DNA of 64,000 bases from Chitinophagaceae bacterium (GTDB lineage Bacteria > Bacteroidota > Bacteroidia > Chitinophagales > Chitinophagaceae), in assembly GCA_017307755.1 (NCBI GenBank), contig JAFKGQ010000012.1, positions 1 to 64,000 of the forward strand, in the 5' to 3' direction. The stretch's first letter is position 1; each line of letters begins with the position of its first letter. Positions 16,090 to 25,024 of the stretch are shown here, in pieces. The notes beneath the pieces are model-generated. The model was not told the origin of the DNA, searched no databases, and saw only the letters and a list, made by a program, of their open reading frames with translations. The translations under genes were made by a program, and so were the position numbers.

Positions 16090-19000
16090 TTAGAAGCCGA
16101 GTCTCAACGTGAGTCCGTAGTTCATCGTTGTTGGATAGATCAGGCGCTCTATCCCCTGCTGGTTGTTGCTCGCAGTCTGACTTTCAGGATCGACGTTTTC
16201 CAGGTTCTTGTCCTTATAGACGGTCAGCAGGTTGCGAACCACCAAAGAGAGGGAGGCATTGGTTAAGCCCGTCTTTTTCAAAAATGAAGCGTTCATCCTG
16301 TAACGAAGCGCCACTTCCCGCAGCTTCACAAAGCTGGCGTTATAGATAAACTGTTCCGAGATGGCGCCGATGGCATTGTAATAAGAGCTTAGGTTTGCAG
16401 GCGCAACGAGGACTTCATTTTTAGCACCGGATGCGTTGACTCCCTCTCCTACAATACCGTCTACTCTTCCTTTTAAGGTTGCCATATGCTTCCCATTTTT
16501 GTAGGCGGTGGCATTTGTTTCGGAGTAGATCGATGCGCCGAATTTGGCGTCCAGAAAAAGATACAATGACCAGTTCCTATAAGTGAAATTATTCGTGAGT
16601 CCAACCAATTGATTGTAGGTTCCATAACCTAGAAAAGAAGCTTTTGCTGCGGTTGTCGGCATGCCTGTAGAGTTGTATATTTTGTTACCTTTCTCGTCCC
16701 TGGCATAGGTAAACCCATAGATGGCGCCATACCTCTTTCCTTCGATCAGTTGGACGGAGGCATTACCGCTCTTTGAGGTAGCCAGTTGGATCGGGGCGCC
16801 CAATACGCCATCGCCCAGCGCTACTACCCGGTTGTTATTCCTGGAGAATGTCGCAGTGACATCCCATGAAAAGTTCCTTGTTCTTACAGGCGTCCCCCTT
16901 ACCAGCAGCTCTATGCCGGAATTTTTCATTTTTCCTATGTTCAAGATTGCAGTAGAATACCCCGTCGTATTAGAAACGGCCGTTTTTACAATGTCATTTT
17001 TTATCTCCTTATTGTAATAGGTCGCATCAAGACCCAGACGATTGCCCATAAACTCCATTTCAAGTCCTATTTCATAATCCGTCGACAGCAATGGCTTAAG
17101 GAATTTGTTCGGGATATTGGTAGTGCCGATCGTCTGTAAAGGAAGAGAACTATTGTATTGCAGCGCATCCAAAGAGTAGCTGAGATCCAGTTGATATGGG
17201 TCTGTATCCCCACTGACCTGTGCCGTGGAGGCCCGCAGCTTGCCGAATGAGACGGCCGCAGGCAGCTTGAAAGCATCGGAAAAAATAAAGGACAGGGCGG
17301 CGGAAGGATAGAAAAGGTTGTTGTTGTTCAACGGTAGGGTCGAAAACCAGTCATTCCGGCCTGTAAGGGTCAGGTACAAATACTTGTTGTAAGATAGCTC
17401 GACGCTGCCGAACAGCGAGTTTGTTCGTTGGCGGCTCTCGCTGGTGGAAGGCAGCTTGGTCTTCAGATTATTGAAGGTATAGACCCCGGGCACGATGAAT
17501 ACCGTCCCTGAGGTATTGGATTGCGAATTGGTACGCCAGTTCACATTGCCTCCAACAAAGCCATTTACCTTGAACCTTCCTTTCAATGCGGGGGCCACGC
17601 CTAAGATAAATTCATAGTTATTGTCCGAATTATCCAGGGAACGCTGGTTCAGGAGGCCGCCGATATTGGACGGTGAGTTGTAAGGATAGCTGGATGACAA
17701 GTTGCCATCCGGGATATATTGCAACCTTTTTGCCAGGTAGTAGTCACGGGTAACCCTGCCTCTCGCATACAACCATGGCGTTATCTGGTAGGAAAGTCCA
17801 ATCGACCCCGTCACCCGGTTGCGGGTGTCCATTTCCTTTTCATAATTAACGATATAATAGGGGTTGGAAACGCCCTGTGTATAAAGAAGTTCCCGTCCGT
17901 TGGAATCGACACCCGGCCGTAAAGAGGCTATATCCAAACTGTTGGGCAGATACAGTAGGGAATAGAACTGGTTATCGTGGTTCCCTCCGATATAGGGTCT
18001 GTTATTTGCCTTCTCATAACTGTAATTGAGTACCACATCCACGTCTACCCGTCCATACTTCGAATGTGCTTTTGTAGTAACGCTGGTGCGGGTAAACTTC
18101 GCATTGGGGACAATATCGGTGTTTCTTAGATCAGATACGGATACCCGGTAGTCCTGGTTGGCGTTGCTGCCCGATAGTGCTATCGTATTGGTGATCGTGC
18201 TGCCTGTATTGAAAAATCGTTTGTAGTTGTTCTTTACAGCGGTAAATGGACGTACTTTCCCATCGAACTGAGGCGCGGGTGTGCCATCCAGGATGTGCCC
18301 CCAGTTATCGGAGCCTTTTGCATTGTCGGCGCTGGTGGGTAGATCATAGGAATTAAGCTGATTGATGGCGCTTTGACCATAAACGTTCTGAAAGTCTGTT
18401 TGATCGATCATTTTGTCCATCAGCAGGGAAGAGCTGAGATCAACAGCCATTTTACCTTTTGCCGAACTTCCGCTTTTGGTGGTCACCAATATAACGCCGT
18501 TGGATGCCCTGGAGCCATACAAAGCCGCCGCCGCATTGCCCTTTAATATGCTGATAGATTCTATGTCATCGGGATTGATCCCTGTAAGACCATCTCCATA
18601 GTCGATACCTCCTTCAGGAGTATTGGTAGCAAGCCCCCCCAGGGAGGTGGTATTGATCGGGATCCCATCGACGACCCACAAGGGGTTAGTGTTCCCCGTC
18701 AATGAAGACTCGCCGCGGATGACGATCCTTTTAGACCCTGCGACACCATTGGCGATATTGCCGACATCGACGCCGGCCACTTTACCCGACAAGGCGTTGA
18801 CAAGATGGGGAGTTTGTACCGTATTTACCTTGCTGCCGTCCAACTGTACGATTGAATACCCAAGGCTTCTTGGATTACGCCTTATATTCAATGCAGTGAC
18901 TACCGCATTGGTCAGGTTGGAAGCGGTTTCTTTCAGCCGGATGACAATTGATTTGCCGGTGCCACTCTCCACCAAAAAATCATTAAGATAGCCTGTCTGA

Positions 19001-19275
19001 TAGCCGACATGACTAAAGGTAAAATTATACCGGCTCCCTACCTTCAGATTATTCAACCTAAATATGCCGTTCTTATCCGTAGTCAGATTAGCCGCCGGCT
19101 TTCCATTCGAAAGCTTCACCTCCACATTTACACCGCTTAGGAGATCACCATTCTCAGACAATACTGTACCCGAGACAACAGCGTTGCCTATATCCTGTGC
19201 CTGTATGTTGCCCATATGGATCAACATCACCACAGCACAGATTCTGATAAATAATGTAAAAATTTTTTCGGTCAT
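16090..19275 (-). CDS. SusC/RagA-family TonB-linked outer-membrane transporter
   Basis: 1061 residues. A signal peptide is followed directly by a carboxypeptidase-regulatory-like domain (VSGTVLSENGDLLSGVNVEV), a plug domain (SGKVAGVDVGNIANGVAGSK, WVVDGIPI, ILKGNAAAALYGSRASNGVI) and a C-terminal beta-barrel ending GLTLRLGF. The N-terminal STN signalling domain found in many sigma/FecR-coupled transporters is not visible. Substrate uptake is TonB-dependent. It is first of the susC-susD-enzyme unit and lies downstream of the fecR gene. Confidence 0.95.
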   Translation of the reverse strand: MTEKIFTLFIRICAVVMLIHMGNIQAQDIGNAVVSGTVLSENGDLLSGVNVEVKLSNGKPAANLTTDKNGIFRLNNLKVGSRYNFTFSHVGYQTGYLNDFLVESGTGKSIVIRLKETASNLTNAVVTALNIRRNPRSLGYSIVQLDGSKVNTVQTPHLVNALSGKVAGVDVGNIANGVAGSKRIVIRGESSLTGNTNPLWVVDGIPINTTSLGGLATNTPEGGIDYGDGLTGINPDDIESISILKGNAAAALYGSRASNGVILVTTKSGSSAKGKMAVDLSSSLLMDKMIDQTDFQNVYGQSAINQLNSYDLPTSADNAKGSDNWGHILDGTPAPQFDGKVRPFTAVKNNYKRFFNTGSTITNTIALSGSNANQDYRVSVSDLRNTDIVPNAKFTRTSVTTKAHSKYGRVDVDVVLNYSYEKANNRPYIGGNHDNQFYSLLYLPNSLDIASLRPGVDSNGRELLYTQGVSNPYYIVNYEKEMDTRNRVTGSIGLSYQITPWLYARGRVTRDYYLAKRLQYIPDGNLSSSYPYNSPSNIGGLLNQRSLDNSDNNYEFILGVAPALKGRFKVNGFVGGNVNWRTNSQSNTSGTVFIVPGVYTFNNLKTKLPSTSESRQRTNSLFGSVELSYNKYLYLTLTGRNDWFSTLPLNNNNLFYPSAALSFIFSDAFKLPAAVSFGKLRASTAQVSGDTDPYQLDLSYSLDALQYNSSLPLQTIGTTNIPNKFLKPLLSTDYEIGLEMEFMGNRLGLDATYYNKEIKNDIVKTAVSNTTGYSTAILNIGKMKNSGIELLVRGTPVRTRNFSWDVTATFSRNNNRVVALGDGVLGAPIQLATSKSGNASVQLIEGKRYGAIYGFTYARDEKGNKIYNSTGMPTTAAKASFLGYGTYNQLVGLTNNFTYRNWSLYLFLDAKFGASIYSETNATAYKNGKHMATLKGRVDGIVGEGVNASGAKNEVLVAPANLSSYYNAIGAISEQFIYNASFVKLREVALRYRMNASFLKKTGLTNASLSLVVRNLLTVYKDKNLENVDPESQTASNNQQGIERLIYPTTMNYGLTLRLGF

Positions 19276-19362
19276 ATTAGTTGTTTAAGAGTTAGCAAAT
19301 ACTATCTCCAGGCACAACGTTAAAGCGTGTGCCAGCCAATGGTTAACAATACCGGATAGGTT

Positions 19363-20451
19363 CTATTTTTTCTTTGAGATTATGAACATCCCCGCCTTTT
19401 CCTGGTAAGCCAGATCGTTCATATTAGAGATGACAGACAATATCTTTGGCAAACTATCTGCTTTCCGGAAACTTCCTGTTAGACGCAGATCTGCCAGGTC
19501 CTCGTTATTGAATTGTATAGTGGCGCCAAATACAACTTGCAATTTTTTAAATACATCTGTCAACGGCTCGTTGTCGAAATACAATGCATCCGGGTTACTT
19601 TCCGGTCTGTCAACGGCTTGTCCGATGATCGCTGTCCCCTTGTTGCCCGATCGTTGGGCCGGCTTGAACTTTGTCACCGTCACGGTATTTGTCAAGATAT
19701 TGCCGATGAGTTCCTGGTTGGGTAAAAGATAAACGTCCTTGTCTCCCTTCTGCGGATTCGTCGATCGCACGACGACCCTGCCCTCCAAAAGCCTGACGTC
19801 GACCATGTCTTTCCCCAGGGTATTGATCGTGAACTGTGTACCCAGGGCCGTCGTATTAAATCCCTTTACCAATACCGTAAATGGCTTTTCTCTAACTTTC
19901 GCCACCTTAAAAAAAGCTTTTCCTGTAAGGTGTATGTCACGGACGCGTTCGTTATAGTCGGGTTGAAACCAGATAAGGCTTTTCGGTTCCAAAGCCACCA
20001 GGGAACCATCCTTAAGCGTTATGGGCAAAACGGTGTCTGCATTATTGTAGATGGTCAGTGGTTCGTTGTTCTCTTCAACCTTCTCGGCCACTACCTGTTT
20101 GGCAGGATTCCCCTTAAAAGGACCTCTCTGCAATAGGAAAATTGTGCACGTGACTAAAAGGATGATCGAAGCCGCCGCCCAAACAATAACTTTCTTCAGC
20201 GTGATCAATTTTACCTTATTGCCGGCCGCTGGAGGCATGCTGTGATGGATACGTTCTAAAATCTCACGGGCTTTCCGGGGTTCAAGCGCACGGGGTGTAA
20301 TATCCATTGCCAGCGCATATTCATAAGCTGCCAATAGCTCCTGCCGAAAAGCGTTATTTTCATCGGATAAAAGTTTCCGTAAAGCATCCAGCTCCACAAC
20401 GGTGGCTTCGCCTTTCCACAGTTTATCTATCAACGCTTGAGGATTTTCCAT
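19363..20451 (-). CDS. FecR-family anti-sigma factor
   Basis: 362 residues from ATG 20451; the longer frame begins with TTG and adds 11 residues of no known type. The cytoplasmic N-terminus (about 1-75) binds the sigma factor; one membrane segment follows (VIVWAAASIILLVTCTIFLL). The periplasmic part has the FecR domain (LEPKSLIWFQPDYNERVRDI.LTGKAFFKV) and a C-terminal DUF4974 (ALYFDNEPLTDVFKKLQVVF). It is 78 bp downstream of the sigma gene, so the pair should control the susCD operon in cis. Confidence 0.93.
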   Translation of the reverse strand: MENPQALIDKLWKGEATVVELDALRKLLSDENNAFRQELLAAYEYALAMDITPRALEPRKAREILERIHHSMPPAAGNKVKLITLKKVIVWAAASIILLVTCTIFLLQRGPFKGNPAKQVVAEKVEENNEPLTIYNNADTVLPITLKDGSLVALEPKSLIWFQPDYNERVRDIHLTGKAFFKVAKVREKPFTVLVKGFNTTALGTQFTINTLGKDMVDVRLLEGRVVVRSTNPQKGDKDVYLLPNQELIGNILTNTVTVTKFKPAQRSGNKGTAIIGQAVDRPESNPDALYFDNEPLTDVFKKLQVVFGATIQFNNEDLADLRLTGSFRKADSLPKILSVISNMNDLAYQEKAGMFIISKKK

Positions 20452-20528
20452 ATTGATACTATAAATACAGGTGGGTGCAGACAACAGGGGGCATGTTCCA
20501 GGTTACCAAATTGTTATCAGCATTAAAC

Positions 20529-21125
20529 TCAGGCTTGCAGAAAACAGAAGAATAAAGTGAGTCCCGTCATGGGTACGCTGTCATATTTGTTCAAGACCTG
20601 CTCTTTTATGAGTTTGAGGGATATTTTCAGGTGTTCTTTGACTGTCTCGGCCGACACCCCCATCAACTGTGCAGCTTCTGCATATGATTTACCCTGCAGT
20701 TTGCATAGGGTGAATGCTTGCTTTTTTCGCACCGGCAGCCGACGGATCGCCTCGGCCACCAGATCCATTTTCAATTCGAACAGGTCTTCGCCGGCGCCGT
20801 CGACAGGGAGTTCTTCATTTAAAACAACGCCGGCAGCTATTCGTTTTTCCAGCAACAATTTCTCTAAATAATTTACCGACTTGTTGTAACTGACGACAAA
20901 TAGCCAGCCCGGTATGGATTGTTCTTCTTTAAGTTTCGACCGATTTTCCCAAAGGGATAAAAACACCTCCTGCAGGATATCCTCTGCGATCTCCTTCTGT
21001 TGGATCAGCTTGCAGATATTGGCGAATACGGCATTGTTGTATTTGTAGTACAGAGCATTAAAAGCATCGATATTACCATCGATAAATGCAATAGCCAATT
21101 CGGTATCTAGGGTTCTCTTCAGCAT
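20529..21125 (-). CDS. ECF-type RNA polymerase sigma factor
   Basis: 198 residues. Region 2 is at about 15-85 (FNALYYKYNNAVFANICKLI, AEDILQEVFLSLWENRSKL) and region 4 at about 125-185 (IRRLPVRKKQAFTLCKLQGKSYAEAAQLMGVSAETVKEHL). It belongs to the Bacteroidota ECF group that is held inactive by a FecR partner, which is the next gene. Predicted role: switching on susC-susD and the phosphatase fusion when the transporter senses its ligand. Confidence 0.93.
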   Translation of the reverse strand: MLKRTLDTELAIAFIDGNIDAFNALYYKYNNAVFANICKLIQQKEIAEDILQEVFLSLWENRSKLKEEQSIPGWLFVVSYNKSVNYLEKLLLEKRIAAGVVLNEELPVDGAGEDLFELKMDLVAEAIRRLPVRKKQAFTLCKLQGKSYAEAAQLMGVSAETVKEHLKISLKLIKEQVLNKYDSVPMTGLTLFFCFLQA

Positions 21126-21318
21126 CCATTTAAAAGCGCAAAGTAAAATATAGAGAAGTTGAACTATCTCTTTGATGCCATTAATAAATCATTAAGGATA
21201 CTGAAGTACCGGCACGAACCGTACGTTTTACGCAACCAGGTGGTCCTGAAGTACTTAAAATTGAAATGCCGGAGATACCGGCATTTTTGGAGGACAGTAA
21301 AAGAAGATCAGCGATTGT

Positions 21319-21711
21319 TCAAGTAAAAGGAATATATTCCTGCGATGGCATCAACCCTTTCCGCTCACAAGGCTGGCTAACAAGTATTTTAACCAGCCAT
21401 CCATCCGTTTCAGGTTTGGTCAATAAAAGATTTTGACCGAGCAGCAAGATCGTATCATTAATACAAATTATCTTACCCTCTACTGGCATGCGTACCTGGA
21501 GACTGCCTTTGTCAGATTGAATGTTTGCCAGTACCTCACCTCTTTTTTTTAAGCCATATATCCGTACGAATGCAATGCCTTTTATTTGTTTGACACCCGT
21601 AAGCCTAAAACCAGTAATGCCTATGAACGCTTCAATATTTTGAAAGTCGATCCATTCGTGACTTGTAGTATAACATAGATCCCTTTTTACGGTGTTTTTG
21701 GGTTTTATCAT
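21319..21711 (-). CDS. GcvH-like lipoyl-domain protein, lipoyl lysine kept
   Basis: 130 residues. YTTSHEWIDFQ and ITGFRLTGVKQIKGIAFV match the start of glycine cleavage H-protein, and the hammerhead hairpin reads IQSDKGSLQVRMPVEGK, where the Lys aligns with the lipoylated Lys of H-protein (ES.KA in canonical forms). No gcvT or gcvP is in the window. It follows the DUF1275 gene by 18 bp, so it is probably in the same transcript. A true glycine-cleavage role is unlikely from context; a carrier role in another reaction is possible. See the paralogue at 25025. Confidence 0.7.
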   Translation of the reverse strand: MIKPKNTVKRDLCYTTSHEWIDFQNIEAFIGITGFRLTGVKQIKGIAFVRIYGLKKRGEVLANIQSDKGSLQVRMPVEGKIICINDTILLLGQNLLLTKPETDGWLVKILVSQPCERKGLMPSQEYIPFT

Positions 21712-21729
21712 ATTTAAGTCATTTTTATG

Positions 21730-22497
21730 TCATTGCATCGTATTTTCTTCCCTGACCAGGTTTATCTTTTTTATTGACTTCTCTATTTTTCGGTAGTAAA
21801 ACTTAACATTTACCCTGAATATATCATAGGACAATGCGAATAGCAGAATAAAAGAAGGTAGATAAAATGAATAAAAATGTAAAAGCCGGAAAACATATGC
21901 GCCTGACAGGGCTCCTGTTATAAAAAAAAGGATAATAACCATTTTGAGAGTAATACGTGACTTCAACGCGGCCCTTCCATCATTGCGGGTGCGTATCAGT
22001 TGTGCCAGGTCGATGCCCAGGTCGGTGAAAGTCCCGGTCAAATGGGTAGTACGAACAACCGATCGCGATATCATAGAGACGAGCGCATTTTGCATTCCCA
22101 TGGCCAGCAGCAGGCTGCCGGCGTATACCTGCCTGCCGGTCAAACTGCCTTTGTAATAACTTCCCAAAGTTGCTATTGTTATAAGTATCCCCAATTCCAG
22201 CAGAATGGGGATCACATAGGAATATCTTTGGTTCTTCCCGATGATGCCGATAATAAGGCTGGATACGAACGCACCGCCTAAAAACAAAAGCATCCATAAC
22301 GCGATCACCCATGAGGTCCTCCAATCCCTCAGAGAAACTTTTTCGGCAAATAAAGCAGCGTGGCCGGTAACATTGGTGGTAAGCACGGAAAATCCGAGGA
22401 ATCCTTCAGCATTGACGGATCCCGCGGTCAAACTTAATAATGCGGCCAAACGGATATTGTGAATATGGGTACGCCGGACTCCAGTGTGTTTCAGCAT
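21730..22497 (-). CDS. DUF1275 (YoaK-type) membrane protein
   Basis: 255 residues from ATG 22497. The longer frame to 22587 overlaps the regulatory element upstream, and the family normally begins near the first helix (MLKHTGVRRTHIHNIRLAALLSLTAGSVNAEGFL). Six or so hydrophobic segments are visible, with the family motif GSVNAEGFLGFSVLTTNVTGH. Function of the family is unknown. It is divergent from the Crp/Fnr gene, sharing the gap that holds the Crp/Fnr-like box. Confidence 0.82.
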   Translation of the reverse strand: MLKHTGVRRTHIHNIRLAALLSLTAGSVNAEGFLGFSVLTTNVTGHAALFAEKVSLRDWRTSWVIALWMLLFLGGAFVSSLIIGIIGKNQRYSYVIPILLELGILITIATLGSYYKGSLTGRQVYAGSLLLAMGMQNALVSMISRSVVRTTHLTGTFTDLGIDLAQLIRTRNDGRAALKSRITLKMVIILFFITGALSGAYVFRLLHFYSFYLPSFILLFALSYDIFRVNVKFYYRKIEKSIKKINLVREENTMQ

Positions 22498-22558
22498 AAA
22501 GCTTTGATATTTCCAGTCATGTAAATCTATCCAATGCCTGGATACACAACTTTGAGAA

Positions 22559-22588
22559 TTATCACTCCAAAATGTAACTTTTATCAAC
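22559..22588. promoter_or_regulatory. Crp/Fnr-like box, copy 1 of a conserved 29-bp element
   Basis: The core TGTAACTTTTATCAA (22573-22587) has the half-site spacing of Crp/Fnr sites (TGTNA-N6-TCAA). A nearly identical 29-bp stretch occurs at 25468-25496; only four positions differ. A second TTATCAC half lies at 22559-22565. It lies between the DUF1275 gene and the Crp/Fnr gene, so it can act on both. Confidence 0.7.
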
Positions 22589-22614
22589 TATTAATGTATT
22601 AAATTTGCAAGCAT

Positions 22615-23319
22615 ATGAGTATCAGTGGTCTATTTCCGATAGAAAAATGGGATTTTAAGAGCCATTCCATTTTGACGGAGCTGCCCTCTCAAGATGCGGC
22701 AGTGCTTGCGGCTCATATGAGTGATCAGCATTATGATAAGGGAGAGATCATCTTCCGTGAAGGCTCATTCCCTTCCGGCATATTTTTCATCCGTCATGGG
22801 AAAGTAAAAAAATACAAAGTCGATCATGTATCGAACGAGCAGATCCTATATGTCGCCAATACCGGTGAACTCATCGGGTATCATGCCCTTTTGTCAGAAG
22901 AACGCTATCCTGATTCGGCTTCAGCACTGGAAGAGAGTGTCATCTCTTTTATTCCAAAAGAAGATTTCCTGGAAGTGCTGCGCACCTCTCAGGTATTATC
23001 GCAACGATTGCTAAAACTCCTTAGCCACGAGTTTACCGTTTTTGCCAATAACGTTGCCTTTTTTGCACAGCGAAATGTAAGGGAAAGGCTTGCAACGCAA
23101 TTGGTGGTGATGAGGGAAAAGTATAAAGAAAATTACCAGCCCGGCATGGCGGTAGAAATTAATTTGTCGAGAGATGATCTGGCCAGTATGGTGGGTACCG
23201 CCAGGGAAAATGTCGTTCGGATATTAAAAGAGTTCAAGGATGATGAGGCTATTCAAACGAAAGGCAGAAAGATCATAGTAACGGACGTACATAAACTTTT
23301 AAAAATTGCCAATCAATAG
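22615..23319 (+). CDS. Crp/Fnr-family transcriptional regulator
   Basis: 234 residues. An N-terminal cyclic-nucleotide-binding-type beta-roll is at about 20-130 (DKGEIIFREGSFPSGIFFIRHG, FIPKEDFLEVL), then a dimer helix and a winged helix with recognition segment LSRDDLASMVGTARENVVRIL at about 185-205. It contains no cysteine, so an iron-sulfur cluster as in FNR is excluded; it may sense heme-bound gas, a nucleotide or nothing. A box resembling its family's site lies in its own upstream gap, which suggests autoregulation. A TAAATTTG (22600-22607) fits the Bacteroidota -7 element. Confidence 0.9.
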   Translation: MSISGLFPIEKWDFKSHSILTELPSQDAAVLAAHMSDQHYDKGEIIFREGSFPSGIFFIRHGKVKKYKVDHVSNEQILYVANTGELIGYHALLSEERYPDSASALEESVISFIPKEDFLEVLRTSQVLSQRLLKLLSHEFTVFANNVAFFAQRNVRERLATQLVVMREKYKENYQPGMAVEINLSRDDLASMVGTARENVVRILKEFKDDEAIQTKGRKIIVTDVHKLLKIANQ

Positions 23320-23342
23320 TCTTTTTCTTACTTGCCGAGTGT

Positions 23343-23948
23343 TCAATCTTTGATCCAAAATTTCAAAAGACCGTCCATATGGGATTCCATGAACTGGTAT
23401 CCTGGTGGTATTTCATCGTTCCAGCTGCAATAGGTCGCCACCTTTGTGCCGGGGGGCATTCCTTCCAATTGTTTGTTCAGATAGTAGCTATAATAACGGT
23501 ACAGTTCTGTAGAGTAAGCGATGCTATCGTCTATCCTGCCAGAACCCGGCAGGTTTTCAAAGAACGAATTGTAAAAATAGAAGCTATTAAATGCTCTTAG
23601 GTCCAACTGCGTGAAGTTTTTATGAAGAAATTTTACATTTGGCCTGTCCAGCAGGTCTTTTACCAAATTTGCCTGGTCCACTAAATTTCCCCTTTGTTCG
23701 ACACCATAAAAGATGGCATCCGGTCTGAGATAAGAGGCAGTTAGACAGAATTTACCCGATCCACTTCCAATATCCAATACATTGGCGCCGTCGCTTTCTG
23801 CAAGAAATCGCACAGCGCGACAAATGACAGGCAGCGGGGACCAGTGCAGCTTATCCAACTCCTGAATGGATATAGGATACAACGGGGATAGATCCAGTTC
23901 ATCCTGTGAAGGTTGTTTGGAGTGTAGTATTGTCACCGGTAAAGACAT
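23343..23948 (-). CDS. Class I SAM-dependent methyltransferase (paralogue B)
   Basis: 201 residues. The SAM-binding motif is ANVLDIGSGSGKFCLTASYL, preceded by LHWSPLPVICRAVRFL, and followed by AIFYGVEQRGNLVDQANLVK. The protein is a clear paralogue of the one at 24419 (shared LDIGSG.GKFCL, FYGVEQR, NFTKL/NFTQL, YFYNSF). Substrate unknown; the short form without extra domains resembles DOT1-like and small-molecule methyltransferases. It is the last gene of the methyltransferase - DUF983 unit. Confidence 0.85.
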   Translation of the reverse strand: MSLPVTILHSKQPSQDELDLSPLYPISIQELDKLHWSPLPVICRAVRFLAESDGANVLDIGSGSGKFCLTASYLRPDAIFYGVEQRGNLVDQANLVKDLLDRPNVKFLHKNFTQLDLRAFNSFYFYNSFFENLPGSGRIDDSIAYSTELYRYYSYYLNKQLEGMPPGTKVATYCSWNDEIPPGYQFMESHMDGLLKFWIKD

Positions 23949-23972
23949 AAAACAATAATTTTGGGGTGTTGG

Positions 23973-24422
23973 CTAGTTTTCTGCCCTGCTCCCCCTTCGT
24001 TCGGGCTCCTCCGGCTTTTCATTCCGCCAGTTTTCGTTGTACCTGACAAAGAAGGACAACCAGATCGCCCGGGATAAGCGCATCAGGTAAGGCTGCGCAA
24101 CGAGCAATGCAATCATGTTAAATCCCATCCATAGGAAAAACCTGTTGTCTTCCAATGAAAACCCGATCAACACCCACCAGGCAATACAAGTAGCTACAGA
24201 AAGGGCGACAGTCAGTGCATAGCTCACATAGCTTGTACCATAATAGAACCCAACTTCTATCTCCAGGTGTTGTCCACAGACCGGGCATTTGTCATTCATT
24301 TTCATAAACTGCTTCAGATTGTACGAGCTACGCACCTGGAACATATCGCCAGTGCGGCATCGGGAGCATTTGTGCAGTAACAGGCTCCGTAGATAGCCTG
24401 GTTTGCGTTCTTTCTTCGTCAT
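23973..24422 (-). CDS. DUF983 protein (zinc-ribbon plus membrane helices)
   Basis: 149 residues. The N-terminus has two CxxC knuckles (HKCSRCRTGDMF and DKCPVCGQHLE) spaced like a zinc ribbon, followed by two membrane segments (YVSYALTVALSVATCIAWWVL, FFLWMGFNMIALLVAQPYL) and a basic tail. This is the DUF983 pattern; such genes are often next to cytochrome oxidase assembly genes, but none is here. It overlaps the upstream methyltransferase by 4 bp, so they are translationally coupled. Confidence 0.85.
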   Translation of the reverse strand: MTKKERKPGYLRSLLLHKCSRCRTGDMFQVRSSYNLKQFMKMNDKCPVCGQHLEIEVGFYYGTSYVSYALTVALSVATCIAWWVLIGFSLEDNRFFLWMGFNMIALLVAQPYLMRLSRAIWLSFFVRYNENWRNEKPEEPERRGSRAEN

Positions 24423-24997
24423 ACTTTAATGTGGAATTTAAGCATACTGTCAAAATCGCTGTTCACCACGCTATAAGAGGGGGGTATCTTATCTTCCCAA
24501 CTACACCGGGTTACTACCCTTGTTCCAACAGGCATTTGCTCCAATTGCCTGAATAAACAGCGGTTATAATAATCATATAAAGTCTCTGAAAATGATATTT
24601 TGTAATCAATCTTAGGGGTGCCTTTTATATTTTCATAAAACGAATTATAGAAATAGAAATGGTCATATCGTTTTAAACTCAGTTTTGTAAAGTTCCCATG
24701 AATAAATGAAACATTTGACAGACCCAGCATTTTCTTTGCAGCTTCTGCATGCCCAACCAGCTCTTTGCGTTGCTCGACCCCATAGAAAAGAGCATTAGGC
24801 TTATAATAGGCTGCACCCAGGCAAAACTTTCCGACCCCGCTTCCGATGTCTAAAACCCGAACGCCATCCCTTGGTACCAGGAATTCAACTGCCTGCTGCG
24901 CGACGTTCAAGGGGGTCCAATGCCTTCGGGCCAATTGTTGCATGGAAGGAGGGTATAAAAGATGAAATTGTGCATCGTTGCTGAACCAGTTGTCCAA
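24419..24997 (-). CDS. Class I SAM-dependent methyltransferase (paralogue A)
   Basis: 192 residues from TTG 24997; an in-frame stop lies just upstream, so the alternatives are this TTG or the internal ATG at 24943. Motifs: RRHWTPLNVAQQAVEFL, VRVLDIGSGVGKFCLGAAYY, LFYGVEQRKELV, HGNFTKLSL, HFYFYNSFYENI. It shares its whole plan with 23343. It overlaps the DUF983 gene by 4 bp and follows the GcvH-like gene, so the order is GcvH-like, methyltransferase A, DUF983, methyltransferase B. Confidence 0.83.
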   Translation of the reverse strand: MDNWFSNDAQFHLLYPPSMQQLARRHWTPLNVAQQAVEFLVPRDGVRVLDIGSGVGKFCLGAAYYKPNALFYGVEQRKELVGHAEAAKKMLGLSNVSFIHGNFTKLSLKRYDHFYFYNSFYENIKGTPKIDYKISFSETLYDYYNRCLFRQLEQMPVGTRVVTRCSWEDKIPPSYSVVNSDFDSMLKFHIKV

Positions 24998-25024
24998 GTA
25001 TCAGGATTTTGAAGTGAGTCACTA

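Noticed and set aside
22615..23319. Fe-S cluster oxygen sensor (true FNR)
   Set aside because: The protein has no cysteine.
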